Shown here one piece after another: positions 47,431-59,444 of a stretch of 64,000 nt of DNA. The stretch is from Panaeolus papilionaceus. Lineage: Eukaryota > Basidiomycota > Agaricomycetes > Agaricales. Position numbers and translations under genes: made by a program. The first letter of the stretch is position 1; every line of letters starts with the position of its first letter. The notes below the pieces were generated by a model, which did not search any database, was not told the DNA's origin, and was given only the letters and a program-made list of their open reading frames with translations. Location of the stretch: positions 682,001 through 746,000 of the forward strand of contig JADNRZ010000015.1 of NCBI GenBank assembly GCA_015501605.1, written 5' to 3'.

Positions 47431-47969
47431 GGAGGTGCATCTTTTAAATATCAATAAATACGTACATGATAATAAGTGATGACGCAAAAAGGCTGGCGGA
47501 GAGGGAGTCAAGGGACACTCGAAAGTGTGAGTATCCATGAAGATGGAGTGTGTAGGAGGGGAGGTTGACGAGTGACCGAGTAGGGGCCGGAGGACCTATA
47601 CGCCTACTGAAGTGTAAGTTTCCTCAACGCAAGTTATCAGAGGGTTGAAGTGACATACCTAGAATTTCGAAAGACAGTCATAAAGGTTCTACGAGAAGCT
47701 GTTCGAAGGGTCAGCTCAGGGGAATCAAGGCGGGGGAACGGAATGCGGACTACTCGGCACCCGCTGGTGCATGTGTGAGAATTTTACTACTTTAAAAGGT
47801 TAGCGTACATGCCATGCGAGCTCGCTCAAGCGCTCGACTTATGTTGAAGGTTTCAAGACAACATACGGACTGGTGTGTATAGCGGTAAGTAGGACAGGGT
47901 GAGAGGCAGAATGGATTTGGATTTTCGAGCAAGTCCCGTAGACGGGAAAACAACACCAAATATTAAACA

Positions 47970-48179
47970 ATGAATTCTTGTGATCATGGTAATGTTTGCG
48001 GAGATTGCATTCACTTTGAGGATTCCGAAATCCCAACTCTTGACCTCATAATCGATTCATGTTTAAACGAAAATTGTTCGTACTGTCGAACGGTTTATAA
48101 CCAAACCCCATCGTATTATCGCGTCACCCTTAGTAGGGGCGCTCATGTCAATCTCAAAAATAACAAAATGATCAAATAG
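47970..48179 (+). CDS. Short cysteine-rich ORF, doubtful
   Basis: A 69-codon ATG frame with five regularly placed cysteines beyond the first: NVCGDCIHFEDSEIPTLDL, then ENCSYCRTVY. The CxxC..CxxC spacing recalls the N-terminal segment that precedes HET domains in some Agaricomycete proteins, but no HET domain follows. It may be a relic exon or chance. No neighbour suggests a role. Confidence 0.2.
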   Translation: MNSCDHGNVCGDCIHFEDSEIPTLDLIIDSCLNENCSYCRTVYNQTPSYYRVTLSRGAHVNLKNNKMIK

Positions 48180-48189
48180 ACGTGCATAC

Positions 48190-48400
48190 TTATGTATGAT
48201 GTTTTCTCCGTGCAAGTACTCGACAGCCTTTGGGGAGATTCGATAGTTAGAACACGGGGACGTAGGTATGCAATGACTAAAGGACACCGACGTCGAATAG
48301 CTGCTACAACACCTTCACCTACTTCACCGACTTCTCCAACATGACGAAACGGTAGGTGATCAATAGCTTGAAGATTCTATCCATCAATGCATCAAACGTC
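48190..48400 (-). pseudogene. Decayed protein-kinase copy
   Basis: Minus-strand frames read HLPFRHVGEVGEV and, after a gap the size of an intron, KAVEYLHGENIIH. These match HLPFRHVGEVAEALEQ and DQAVAFLHEQDIIHG in the kinase at 48850-49793. In-frame stops precede HLPFRH, and the rest of the catalytic domain cannot be followed. Same strand and order as the intact gene, 0.5 kb away, so a tandem duplicate that has decayed. Confidence 0.5.
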
Positions 48401-48849
48401 AACGCAGTCAATTGAATTACGACTCGATGGCATAGATAAGCCATGGGTGATTTGCGTGAACAAGGGATAACTAATTCTAAACGACAACGTAAAAGAGGCT
48501 GTCAAGATATTTCATTGTTTACATTAGCCAATCGTCGGCAACTTCAAACACTCGAGCCCTCATCGAGCTCAGCACATACATATATCGTCGATCGAGGCAT
48601 ATTATATCCAGGCTGTTCAGCTTGATATTGAAGCTGGAAGAGAGACAATGAGTATGGGCACCTTTTCGGAGGGCGAATTCGCCATTGTAACACTTCAACC
48701 TGGCCCTGTTTTGAGGTGTTGGAGAGGGGCTGCGACGCCTCAATCTCAATAATGGGCGAAATTATTGCATAATCATGGCTAGTGTATACAGTTCTTCGCG
48801 AAATATTTTACATACACTTTGCGCTTCCAAGGCAGTCCAACGGGTCCTG

Positions 48850-49793
48850 TTACCCATATCCAAGAAGCCATGTCACGCTTAGACATAAATTCAGATGGTA
48901 ACGGAGCAGATGGATTGCACTGGCAGCACTTGGTCGCTTATTAGGATCCCTCGCAGTCAAGTTGTTAGCAAGAGGTTGAAATGCTTCTAATCCTGTATAA
49001 CTCTTTACATTGACTTCGTCAGAAAGACATTTATTTGAGGGGATAACAGAATGGACACACCTGTATTAGCTTGTTGATAATATTACCTATTTGATATATA
49101 TCAACTTTAAATCCATCGCAGGATTTGACACCAACCATTTCTGGGACAGTTCGATCTTGACCCCAGAACCCCCCAATCCACCGGTCTTTATCGTTCAACA
49201 CCTGTCGCGACAAGCCGTAATCCGTTAGATAATACCTATTTGGTCGTGTTAACCAGCGACGCGTCCACTGAATCGGAGTGTGCCCATCGTCCGTAGTGTA
49301 TTCGGCTCCGAAGTGCCACCCATCCAGGACCATTTTGTATCCATCCACGAGAATGTTGTAATAACAAACATCTCTTCAACAGATGGGCTTTGAGTTAGCG
49401 TTGAGATCCACCAAAGATGATAAAATCTTACCCGTGTATAATATCTTGCTCATGCAAAAAAGCCACAGCCTGGTCCTAAATGTATCAATGAAAGTTTGGT
49501 ATTATTGGCGCACTCATTACCTCAAACAGTTGCTCTAATGCTTCTGCAACCTCTCCAACGTGCCGGAATGGTAGATGGCTGACATGCATTAGGATGGGCA
49601 TGACTATGAACGCAGTGCTATCGTCGTCTGGGATAGGTATTACATCCAGCAGAGGAGTCGCGTGGTTGCGAGGGTCGGCCAGGAAAGTTGGTTGAGAAGT
49701 ATATTCCAGAATTTTGATTTCATTTGTCTTTGTCTGAACCTTCTTGAGGATAACCTTCTGGTCATTTGAGACGCACCTGGCATCGAGCACTAC
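48850..49793 (-). CDS. Protein kinase-like protein (fungal-expanded family), N-terminus unresolved
   Basis: Minus-strand exons: about 49521-49793, 49432-49475, 49061-49373 and 48850-49002, in phase from LDARCVSNDQ onward (about 260 residues). Visible kinase landmarks are the beta-3 lysine in KVILKKVQ, the hinge-side FIVMPIL, the catalytic loop IIHGDVCYYNIL (HGD for HRD, Asp and Asn kept), LTDYGLSR for DFG, PEM for APE, DGFKVDIYQIG and the C-lobe end LTARDPNKRPSA. The key catalytic residues remain, so activity is possible. The 5' end is unclear: an upstream frame (AKFAWFYLFQ..RDLAHSDSHP, about 49823-49940) looks like the usual N-terminal part, but only about 20 nt separates it from VLDAR, too short for a normal intron. 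Confidence 0.68.
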
Positions 49794-49940
49794 CCCGCAG
49801 TACCACTTACTGGATGAGAGTCAGAGTGGGCTAGATCCCGAAAAAATTGCCGTGCAGGTGCGCAAGCCGTCACAGGCCTTTGAAACAAATAAAACCAAGC
49901 AAATTTCGCAAAATCACCTCTGCAAACAGATATGCAAGGC

Positions 49941-51030
49941 ACTGTAAGGAGATTTGTAATCCTTTATGATAGTGAAAAGCCCCTATTTGCGACACTTGAG
50001 GGTCAACTTCCCCGTTGAACTTCATTAATTATAACATTAACAGGGCGGTGTTTCATAGCTGGCTTTTTTTCGTGACAAATCTGTAACCCTGTTTTCATAG
50101 AAAATTTGAGCGCAACAACGTCGAAGTAAGTGGGACTGTCTGTTCGTTCTCTTTAAGGCTCGGAGGAGTCGGCGGCTAACACCGTGACAGGAAGAGGGAA
50201 TAAACATTTTGTGACAATAATATTCCGGCGTCATAGATGCCTTCTGTCACCCACCTACATGAGGAGTCAAATTGGTTGTGGACGAGTAGCGGGCTCACAA
50301 TATTAACAATCTCTTAGTGTTCTCCTGCCAACCCCACAAGGAGTCCACCTTGGTTGATGACAAGTGAAGTTGGTTAACTGTTTGGTTGTGAAATTCTGAA
50401 AGAATCAAAAGTCATTTTTGTGCTGGGTGTCGAATGATGCTGCAACGATATACTTGTATACCCTAAATCTTTTAACTGTATGGGAGCGGCCATGCCGCTG
50501 GCCGGCGCCATTGTTATACAATATCACGGCGATAGGCCATGATGTGTAAATCAACTCCAAATACTTAAACCGCGATGCAACTGTGTCTTCCCTGACATAT
50601 CGTCTTTAACTTCAACAAATATGTCATGACATTCATATTTTACTCAGGGAAACTTTCCAACTAATTTGATCGCACATTTTACATGGAGATCGGCATACAG
50701 ATTCTACTTACAACCCGGATTCAAGTTGCAGGGAAACCTGTATTCAGCTCAGAATCCTGCGTCTATTTTCTTGGTCTAATTCTGTGACAAACGTGTTTTG
50801 AATGTGTTTTTATTGGGTGTTGACAATGCTCTTTTTGGCAGGGAAACTGATCAATGTAAAATCTGTGGAGCTAACTCATGGAACCAGCACCTCAAGTTGA
50901 CAGCATCGTTATTCTCTAAGACGCATGCCTGGTGCTAGGAGGGTGCTTGGCTATAAAGCTTTGACATGCACATTCTCTCATCAAACAATACCACCCGCTG
51001 TCCTTGACCTGCTCAAAATCTTCTGAAGCT
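49941..51030. other. Intergenic
   Basis: About 1.1 kb upstream of both the kinase and the orphan gene (divergent). Only short frames; nothing recognisable. Confidence 0.4.
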
Positions 51031-52389
51031 ATGTCTGGAAACGCGGCTGCACACATCAATCGGACAACAGAGCCTCTTAGCCCTACTCAACTTTCCATCT
51101 ATATTTCTACTGGAACGGTAGCGTCAATGAAGGAGGCCCAAAACCTGGCTACTATAATGCTGAACCTATTGGGGGAGCAACCAATCCGAAACGCGGAGTT
51201 GATTAATGATTTACTAGAGTAAGTTATTTACCATTCACCTACTGTATTATTTATCGACCGCTAATATGTGCTTAACCTCTTATCTCAGGATAAGCGCAAA
51301 TATCGAATTTTTTATTTGGAACTATGGCGTCGCCACACAAGAGGAAAATGCGGCATCTATCGACAGACTTCTGACGAGGACAACAAGATTTCTTGACATT
51401 GTAGCAGTAGGTATCGTTGCTTAAAGTCTCACCGATGCCACTGATGCCAGCTATCTTTTGTAGGAGAGATCTCAGAGCACACCGTCCATGCTCAACATCG
51501 TCCTGCCTCCTACAGCGTGAGTCATATATTGGCAATTTATGTTTCTTTACGCTCGACATTTCTTATAGACCTGAGACGACTCTACTTCAAGAGCTCACTC
51601 CCCGTTCTCCAACGTATGCCTGTAATGCCATTGATATAAATTGCCCTCTAATTTGATATATGTATAACCAGTCCCGAGGAAATGCGCCTGGATGCATCAC
51701 CTCCTGCTGCTACTTCTGTCAAGAGCTTATGTGCGTATATCCTTCATGACCGATCTGGCATATGGGCTCATACAGTCCTAGTTGTCGGTACGCAACTGCG
51801 TCCTCAGCCTCAAGCAGAAGTCCTGCCACATAGAACCCTAGCCATACCCATCGCAGGCCGCAATTATCGTGATTTATACATCGACCAAGGTATGCTCGTT
51901 TTCTTAGTATGCTGTTCCTTGAAAGCGACACTGAGCAACATTATCTTAGATTCTAGCGTATCGACCAATCCCAGCTCTGTCAGAACCAGGGCTAAGCATA
52001 CAGACTCTTTTGGTATGTCGCAAATGTCCTTGGGGAACGATCAACCCGAGTCTGTGCGCGATCCGGTTTTGCCATGGACCGAGAAAGTGCAACTCAGCCA
52101 GAGTTACCTTCCGAATGCTCCATTCTCGACGCCTCCGGGTCTCAACGAAAGTAAGAGCCCGCCAGCGCCTCTCCCTCCCTTAGAAACACTTTTCCAATAC
52201 CTAACGTTCGCGGTGGATGACACCTCCGATCTCGTCGATCCGCCTGTCGCTGGTCCGTCTCAGCCTGCGCGTAACAAGTTTTACGTGCCTGAAGACTCGG
52301 AGAAGGCCTCCACAGAAAGTTCCTCACCCCTTTACGAGGAATATGAAGGGAAGGGGAAGGGGAAGGATATTGCCAGCGAGCGTGAGTGA
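51031..52389 (+). CDS. Hypothetical protein, orphan
   Basis: Five or more exons: 51031-51218, 51289-51406, 51464-51516, 51569-51613 and 51672-52389 (373 residues). Splice sites and phases agree throughout. Two further introns, 51731-51775 (45 nt) and 51890-51949 (60 nt), have good GT..AG ends but are multiples of three without stops; if removed the protein is 338 residues. The N-terminal third is probably helical (KEAQNLATIMLNLLGEQ, SANIEFFIWNYG). The C-terminal part is rich in P, S and T with a basic/Gly string (EGKGKGKD). I recognise no domain. No signal peptide or membrane span seen. Confidence 0.55.
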
Positions 52390-54003
52390 ACACCGGCGTG
52401 ATGGTGTGTTTTTCGGGTGGTGCGTTGCATCATAGTTTTCCTTTTCATTTCATTTCATTATGTGTTCTGTCGTTTTGTGTGACCTCGATGGCCTCACACA
52501 TAAAATTGCGTAACGTAAAAAAATATGTAAAAGCCAAAACTCGATTGGTATTTCCTTCATCGCTACTGGTAGTTACTGGAATCGGACTTCTGTCGCTATC
52601 CCCTGCTTATTTAAGATCACTGTATCTGTTTTGGGCATCGTACTTATAATACTATGACCTGCTTTGTCTTGATGTTGCACGCCTGATGTTTGGACAAATC
52701 GTATACTCGGGAACACAACCCAAAAGGGAGGACCCCTACTTGGCCATCGAATCGAAGTCACGGATAACCATCGATATCAATTCAGAACAAAACCCTATCG
52801 AATTGCAGTGAAACCTGTCAAGCTGTGATCGCGAAGTTGGCGTGCACTTGCCACCACCCACCCACATGAACTCGAGGCACATATTGCCGCCGTGATAACG
52901 AAACAAGGTTTAATTTCGTGGCATTGTCCACTGCACTGTGGCAGCGTCCGAAATGAATCATGGCCATAAATGGCAACATTTACTCTGGTTGGCTTCGCGG
53001 TGTGCTTGAGCGACGTTCGCACCCTAATTACCGCAATGTTGGGAAGGGAGGGGCATTTCAACTTCGGCTGTGGGTTGTACTCTATTCCTTTGCCATCGAG
53101 TAGTTCCGCAGCGCGCAATGTTTAAAGGCTAGAATCTTAAGACGCCGAACACGTTCCGGATTTAATGCTCAATGTGCCAGGGAGCGACCGACATTCGGAG
53201 GGGTATAGAACGAGATTTTTCTGCACTTGTGTTGGTTAACTCGAGTCAAGTAAACCACCTAAACCCGATTAAACGTTCCTTTCTGTTCCATGTGTAGAAG
53301 AAACTCGGTGCGGAATGCTATTCATGTCTCGGCGTGTTCGACGTGCAGAAAAAAGGATTGTCCTAATTTTCCAGATGTGCTCCGTCTTTCATCGAAAAAA
53401 AAAGCATAATGCATGGCTTTGTGCTAGAATTTTATTTATAACAGAATTCTACAAACCTCTTAGTTACTTCGACACATCTCACTATCTAATACGAAAGGCG
53501 TTCGAATCAATTTGCATCTTTCGACGCTTGTCAATAGCAGCATTCCCTACTGAGACCTTTATGGGACGCGGGCTTTGATTACATTCCTTTTAATACTAAG
53601 TCTATCTTCTCGACGTATGACACCTTTTATACATCCTCGTTAGACGACAATCTGCAGTACTGTGCCGACGGGGGATGCCCATCTACTGAGTTCCGCCGTC
53701 CCTCAAGTTTCTTGAAAATAAAATAACCTATATCAACGAATTGTAAAGTTGAACCTTTCTTAAATGGGCCTAGGGAAGCCAATTTACAATTTATATAGAG
53801 GCTTCGAAGAAGTACGATGTGGTAACAAGCAGGTTTCTGCAATCCCATCTCTAAAATTACCAAATCTGTCTAGGAAGGCCTTATCTAATCGTCGAGCCAC
53901 ATTGTTGCGGCCTGTGTCCATGTGGTCCTTGTTCCATACCACCGTCGTCGATTTCAATCTGCTCGAGAATTTTCTTGCTTTTTGACCTTCATTGTCGAGA
54001 AAT
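52390..54003. other. Gene-poor interval
   Basis: About 1.6 kb between the orphan gene and FUR1. Short unrelated frames only; no RNA gene or repeat recognised. Confidence 0.4.
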
Positions 54004-55182
54004 ATGTCAACGACGTCGACAGGTGTTCCACCTCCACCACCTCCTCAGGCAGCAAAGGCCAGTAACCGCAACACTGCAGCCATGGACGCACTGCCACCTT
54101 CAGTCTTCACCCTACCTCAAACGGCGCAGTTAGAGGCTCTGTATACGATTATTAGGGACAAGAACACATCCAGAGGCGACTTCTTGTTCTACTCTGACCG
54201 AATCATTAGGCTTTTGGTGGAGGAAGGCTTGAACCATCTTCCAGTCGTCGACAAGACCGTTGAGACGCCTACGGTGAGTGGACTACTTCAATGCCGTTGC
54301 TTTCAGGCTAGTTTTTGAGTGTCTGACGAGAAAGAAGGGTGCCACGTATCATGGTGTTGGCTTTGAGGGAAAGATCTGCGGTGTGTCCATTTTGCGAGCT
54401 GGCGAGGTACTTTGATGACAATTTGATATTTCGTGACACATCTGACAGTTCTTCTAGGCAATGGAGGCTGGTCTGAGAGAGGTTTGCCGAAGTGTGAGGA
54501 TTGGAAAGGTTCTCATCCAGAGGGTGCGTTGTCTATTTACGTTGTTTCTACAAATAGCACGGCATGCGATCACTTACAGCACGACGTTTTTGATAGGACG
54601 AAGAGACCACATTGCCCAAACTCTTCTACTCAAAGGTATGAATGAGTCCATTCATGTCACAAAACCACCACTAGACACGTATGTAGTTCCCTCCGGACAT
54701 CGCGAAGCGTTATGTCCTCCTGCTGGACCCTATGTTGGGTTAGTATTGCACCGGCTTTGTACTATTCTGGTTCATGACATTTCATCCAGCTACTGGCGGT
54801 TCTGCGATGAAGGCCGTTGAAGTTCTTATGGAACAAGGAGTTCCGGAAGAACGTATCATCTTCATTAACTTGGTGCGCACACTCTAGCCTCGGCTACATA
54901 TCAGAACTCATCTTAAGCCTTAACACCAGGTCGCATCACCTGAAGGCCTCGTCACGTTTTGTTCCAAATATCCATCACTGAAAGTGGTAAGTCGTATCCT
55001 ATTATGTATCCCATGCCGCCTCGAATACTTTGTTACAGATTACCGGATGGATTGATCAGGGACTCAACGAGAAGGCATACATCATTCCTGGTCTCGGAGA
55101 TTTTGGAGAGCGCAGGTATGACTTCTTTCCCATTATCAATCAAGTTCCGAGCTTAAACCATGCTTCCAGATACTGCTTGTAA
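54004..55182 (+). CDS. FUR1: Uracil phosphoribosyltransferase
   Basis: Nine exons: 54004-54273, 54338-54406, 54458-54523, 54597-54635, 54687-54738, 54790-54872, 54930-54986, 55039-55115 and 55170-55182 (241 residues). The enzyme makes UMP from uracil and PRPP in cytosolic pyrimidine salvage. Landmarks in order are TLPQTAQLEALYTIIRDK, HLPVVDKTVETPT, GVGFEGKICGVSILRAGE, AMEAGLREVC, VRIGKVLIQR, DEETTLPKLFYSK and the PRPP loop VLLLDPMLATGGSAMKA. RIIFINLVASPEGL and the conserved end GWIDQGLNEKAYIIPGLGDFGER complete it. The start after TTGTCGAGAA is the first ATG. A proline-rich leader (VPPPPPPQ) precedes the domain. Convergent with the P450. Confidence 0.95.
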
Positions 55183-55415
55183 ACATAATATACGATGAAT
55201 GAATTTTACTTGGATGCAACGCTGGAGCGCGTTTGTTCTGCCCATTCCCTTGTTGACCTTGATTGCCAGGAAGCATGATTAAATCATATTCCGAAGATCG
55301 TCAAACAAATGTAACCGTTCGCTCATGTTTGACTTACATCCTCGTTTCGTTTCGAATAATTACATGGGTATCTTGATGAAATGGGTTATGTCCCACCCAC
55401 AGAATAGCGGAGATT

Positions 55416-57965
55416 TCAAGCATCGTCATTTTTCAACTCGTCCATCGTGATCCACAACCCCCCCTAGTTGAAGTGACGCATGTAAGTATCATACATTATC
55501 TTTGATAAATGGCTAACAAAAACGAACCTTGACAGACATCGTCAATGCGATCATAGGTACGATCCTGTCGGTACCCTGTAACCCCTCGGCACCCTTCCAC
55601 GACTCAGGTGGCTTCTGGTTCTCACTCTCCACAAACTTGAAATTAGTGAAGTTCTGCAACAAGCGAATGAGGTAGAACGTGGCTTCGTGGTATGCGAATT
55701 GTTGGCCGAGACAGATGCGCGGACCTGCGTTAAAGGGACAAAAGATGAATGGGTTAGGAGTGAGATATTTGTGCAGCCTTTCGTCGAGGAAGCGGTCAGG
55801 GTCGAATGTCAGGGCTGCGGCCACATTGATGTAAGTCTCCAGTCGTGTTCAGGGAATAAGGTGGCAGCTTACCGTCTGGTCCCCAGAGATCGGTTCGCCG
55901 ATGCATGTAAAGCACAGAATACACGGCTCTATGGCTCCTGTTAGTCCCTTTGATGCCTAGCAGATACTCTGCAACTCACGTCGTTTTAGCAGGGAGATAA
56001 ATAGGTGGCTCATCTGATTTCTTCGTGCTGAGGACGACTGGCTTGTTTGTGACCCTAGTGTCGAGTGGACTGTAATAGACGACTTAAGGTTAGTCGCCTT
56101 TCAGTTGCGCCTCTAGCGAACTTTACCTACACCGATGGGTAGAGAAGCAGAACCTCTTCGGAAACAACATTGAGTGGAGTCGAGGACGTTCGAAAGACAC
56201 GCTCACCATTTAAGAACGCCCTCGTATATTTCATGTCTCGCATGTTATCGTAAGTGGGGTAGTTCCGTGCTCCAACCTTCTCTAGTATTTCACTGCGTAA
56301 CTTGTGCTCGAGTGCTGGATTTTGAATCATGCTGTAGATGCCGAAGGTCAAAAGGCTCATTGTCTGCCATAAACGTCAGTTACTACTGAGCAAATAAAGG
56401 GATCGGCTTACGGTATCGCGTCCGGCGACGAGCAAATTAATCAGTTCGTCCTTCAATATCTTTGGATCTGAAAATTCCTCTCGGCCTCCTGGACTATGCA
56501 CGTCGTGTGCACCACTCACCCTGCGTATGATTAACCAAGTGGGCCAAAAGCGTATTCTCATCTGTCTTCTCTCCTAGTTCCGGCTTATTCAACCTCTTTT
56601 CACGAGCCTCCAATGCCTCGCGCATCATAGGTTCCGTAAAGCTGTCCATGTCCTTGCGAAGTGGCTCGACATTGTCTCTCCAGAACTCGAGCAATCTCCA
56701 CTCTTCTCCAGCACCCGTTCGAATCGAAGCTAAGAACTGGCCTTCATTGAACGCGCGTTGGAATTTGATCGAGGGGTGGCTGTGGAATGATGCCGTGTTT
56801 TTGTGGGATGCGTAGCTTGGGTAGGGAATTCCTGCGGAGAGGGATCCAACGTTGTGCCCGAAGAGAAACTCGGAGGCGGAATCGAGAGTGAAACGGCCTA
56901 TCAAGTCCTATCGAAAGTTGTGAGGAGCGTTCCAGGTTCGAACCGAATGGAAGCCTTACCTGAATATCAACGGGATATCCCTCTGCGAGCCTATTTCGAA
57001 CCTCTTCCAGTGATTTATCACAATTTCTTGTGTATATGTCGAAGTCGCTGATGCGCTCCTTGGTGAAAAATGGCCGAGTGATAGCTCGGTGGAATCTAGT
57101 TGGTGCCACGACGAGGTTAGTGATGCAAGCCAAAATCTGCCCATGTCAATTCAGAGCTTACTTCCACATTTCACCTATTCAGTTCTCTGTCAGATGGCTC
57201 GAACGCATTGATTATGACCAGGTGGCTCACCATCTGCGTTGAAGATACCCTGACCCAGCAATGAATCCATTTGACTGTTGAACATAGCACCTACGGTTGA
57301 AATCAATCTCGGAGCGTGTGCAGATAAATCGGTCATACGCACCCTTCTCGAACGAATCGAACTGCGTTGCCAAGATCGCCTTAATATGGTCGGGCTCGGT
57401 AGTGTAGAACTAGGGTTTTCAGGATTAGCTCATGATGAACTCTAGACTGCAGGGGGCACACACCATCTTGGCGCTAAAGATTTTAATTTGTAGATAGTTT
57501 TTGCCATATTCCTTCGCCCATGCAGCAAGGGTGTCTCCTATAGAAGGGTATCATAGACAACAAAGGCCGCCGCAGAGTCAGATGTTTGTCATGGGTATCT
57601 CACAGGATGTCACACCGGGGCAATTCACCTGGATAGCCGGACCTGATGCTCGTCGTCAACTTGGACACAATCGACAACGACGACTCGTTGAGTAAAGGCG
57701 GCAGAACCGCATTGTTGGCTTTGGCGGCGCGTTGGTCGGTGCGTCTGTCAAGTTTGTCAGTGATGTAGGAGATAATGGAGTGTGCGAAGGCGGAGATGAG
57801 GAGGATGGACCACGTAGGGAGCGCGTGCGCGTTGAAATGTGTCTTGGTGACGAAGAGACTTGCTCCAATTATGAGAGATGGTGCGACGAGGCTCGGGAGG
57901 ACAGTCAGGATATATCGAAGTCCCGGGGGCAGCATGTTGAGCGTTCCTTTACTAGTTGAATCCAA
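55416..57965 (-). CDS. Cytochrome P450, CYP63-like, with altered ExxR motif
   Basis: Fourteen exons on the minus strand: 57629-57965, 57464-57537, 57343-57409, 57231-57290, 57162-57174, 56960-57095, 56520-56907, 56412-56467, 56207-56363, 56130-56154, 55980-56069, 55873-55937, 55528-55814 and 55416-55463 (about 600 residues). Two hydrophobic spans lie near the N-terminus. Also seen are FHRAITRPFFTKERISDFDIY, the I-helix LLVAGRDTT, FDPDRF and the heme loop FNAGPRICLGQQFAYHEA. The K-helix reads NEVLLLYPSV: the glutamate of ExxR is present but the arginine is leucine. The family oxidises xenobiotics or fatty-acid-like substrates at the ER. Loss of that arginine usually disrupts folding or heme binding, so the enzyme may be inactive. 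Confidence 0.85.
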
Positions 57966-58878
57966 GGTAGAGGAGGGGATGGTGGGTTTGGAGCAAGAAA
58001 AGTCACTGAATTTTGCGTGTGAGCGGATGTGCGGTTACTATTAATGGCTGATAAATCACTGTGTGGTTGTGCTACTGACAGAACATGCTTCGATGAGGGG
58101 GACGATCGGTTTTAAATAAACTGCCCGGAAGAGCTAAGACAGATGTAGCTAAAATTGTCAAACACGCATCGTGCGCGAACCGCAACGACGCACTGGGCAA
58201 AAGCCGAAGTTCCATGCGTCTGATTAGCTATCTTCGGGTACGTACAACGCTGACCATAGATGTACTACGGTTGACCGTGATCCGTACTTAGGAGCAATCC
58301 AGAGACCAGGTCATAGGAACATCAGCTCGACTGAACCTCTACAACTGTGCCTGCGATGGGCATCAACATACGAGATTACTGTAATAGATTTCCATAGTTA
58401 ATCTTCTCTATATACGTATCGTTTTCAAAGCCACGAGGGCATAAAATGATGGCAATTCCGATCAGATGTCCGTGGAGGCGCCCGTTGTTGAAGCAATCAG
58501 GGTCGATCTTTGTTGAAATTGTTTGGTGTCTGATCCGAAGCCAGCATATGTATTTCCCATATAGTCCCTAAGGTCTGCTCTGTTCGTAAGCTCTGGGAGT
58601 AGGTCTGTAGACGGCCGTCTGATGGATGTGAGAAACTAAGAGCTCGAGAACGGTATTGTCAAGCGCTTTGTCAAGAAACCAACCCTTGTATTTCATGCTA
58701 AATAGATACCCTTACATTGTACAGATTGTTTTTTTCCTTTTGAGACTTGGAGAGTGGGACATATTAAGAAATATATTTCTCTGCACTGAATTGCGCCGTT
58801 GGGATTCACTTGAGCGTCTGTGTCCCTCTACGACGCGAGATGTTCAAGTGAGGCGCGTTGGAGCACGTGTCTCACATA
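57966..58878. other. Intergenic, P450 upstream region
   Basis: About 0.9 kb. Nothing beyond the presumed P450 promoter can be named. Confidence 0.35.
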
Positions 58879-58937
58879 TCCTTCTTAGCTCAGTTGGTAG
58901 AGCGCGTCACTAGTGATGACGAGTCGGCTAGAAGGAA
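58879..58937 (+). pseudogene. tRNA-Thr(AGU)-like, internally deleted
   Basis: TCCTTCT TA GCTC AGTTGGTA GAGC G CGTCA CTAGTGA TGACG is a complete tRNA 5' two-thirds with anticodon AGT. It then jumps to AGTCGGCT AGAAGGA. The acceptor stem pairs perfectly (TCCTTCT/AGAAGGA), but about 14 nt (variable loop and first half of the T arm) are missing, including box B. Confidence 0.6.
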
Positions 58938-59371
58938 TTCCCTTTACCTTCCTATTCATAATTTTTGTCACCGTGTCAGTAGAATCGGATAATGTTACGC
59001 TTATCCTCTTGTTTTTAGAGCGGTAGTTTTTGAGAAGATGAAAGTCATTTTTACTATCAGAAGAAATCACCCGCGGGTCAAGTAGTTCCAAAACGAAAGC
59101 TTGCGGGGTTGCCTTGGGTTTCTTCGTTTGAACCTTATGTAAACGAGGTTTTTTCATTGAAAGAAGTATCGTATGCTCAACAAATCCCTTTTACAACGTG
59201 GCTTGCGTCGAAACTAGCGTCTATCATAACTCAGAGCGTAGTCCATACTGTATTAAACTGTGTAACGTTGAGGCTCTTTTTACCTGTTAAGTGCGTGAAT
59301 GACAGAAAGAAGTCGAAAAAGTGAAAAGAAAAGCTGTTCAGACTGACTCAAAGTAAAATCATATAAAGAAA
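58938..59371. other. Spacer between inverted tRNA-Thr-like sequences
   Basis: About 430 bp flanked by head-to-head tRNA-Thr-like sequences in inverted orientation. Frames on both strands (58885-59157 minus, 59109-59324 plus) are short and unrelated to anything recognised. Confidence 0.35.
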
Positions 59372-59444
59372 TTCCTTCTAGCCGACTTGAATGACTGACC
59401 TCGTCATCACTAATGACGCGTTCTACCAACGGAGCTAAGCAGGA
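59372..59444 (-). tRNA. tRNA-Thr(AGU)-like, full length but with stem mismatches (probable pseudogene)
   Basis: On the minus strand the 73-nt sequence has acceptor TCCTGCT/AGAAGGA (one mismatch), D arm GCTC..GAAC, anticodon arm CGTCA TTAGTGA TGACG with anticodon AGT, variable loop AGGTC and T arm AGTCA TTCAAGT CGGCT. The mismatches in the acceptor, D and T stems suggest decay, though the layout is canonical. It is the inverted partner of 58879-58937. Confidence 0.5.
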
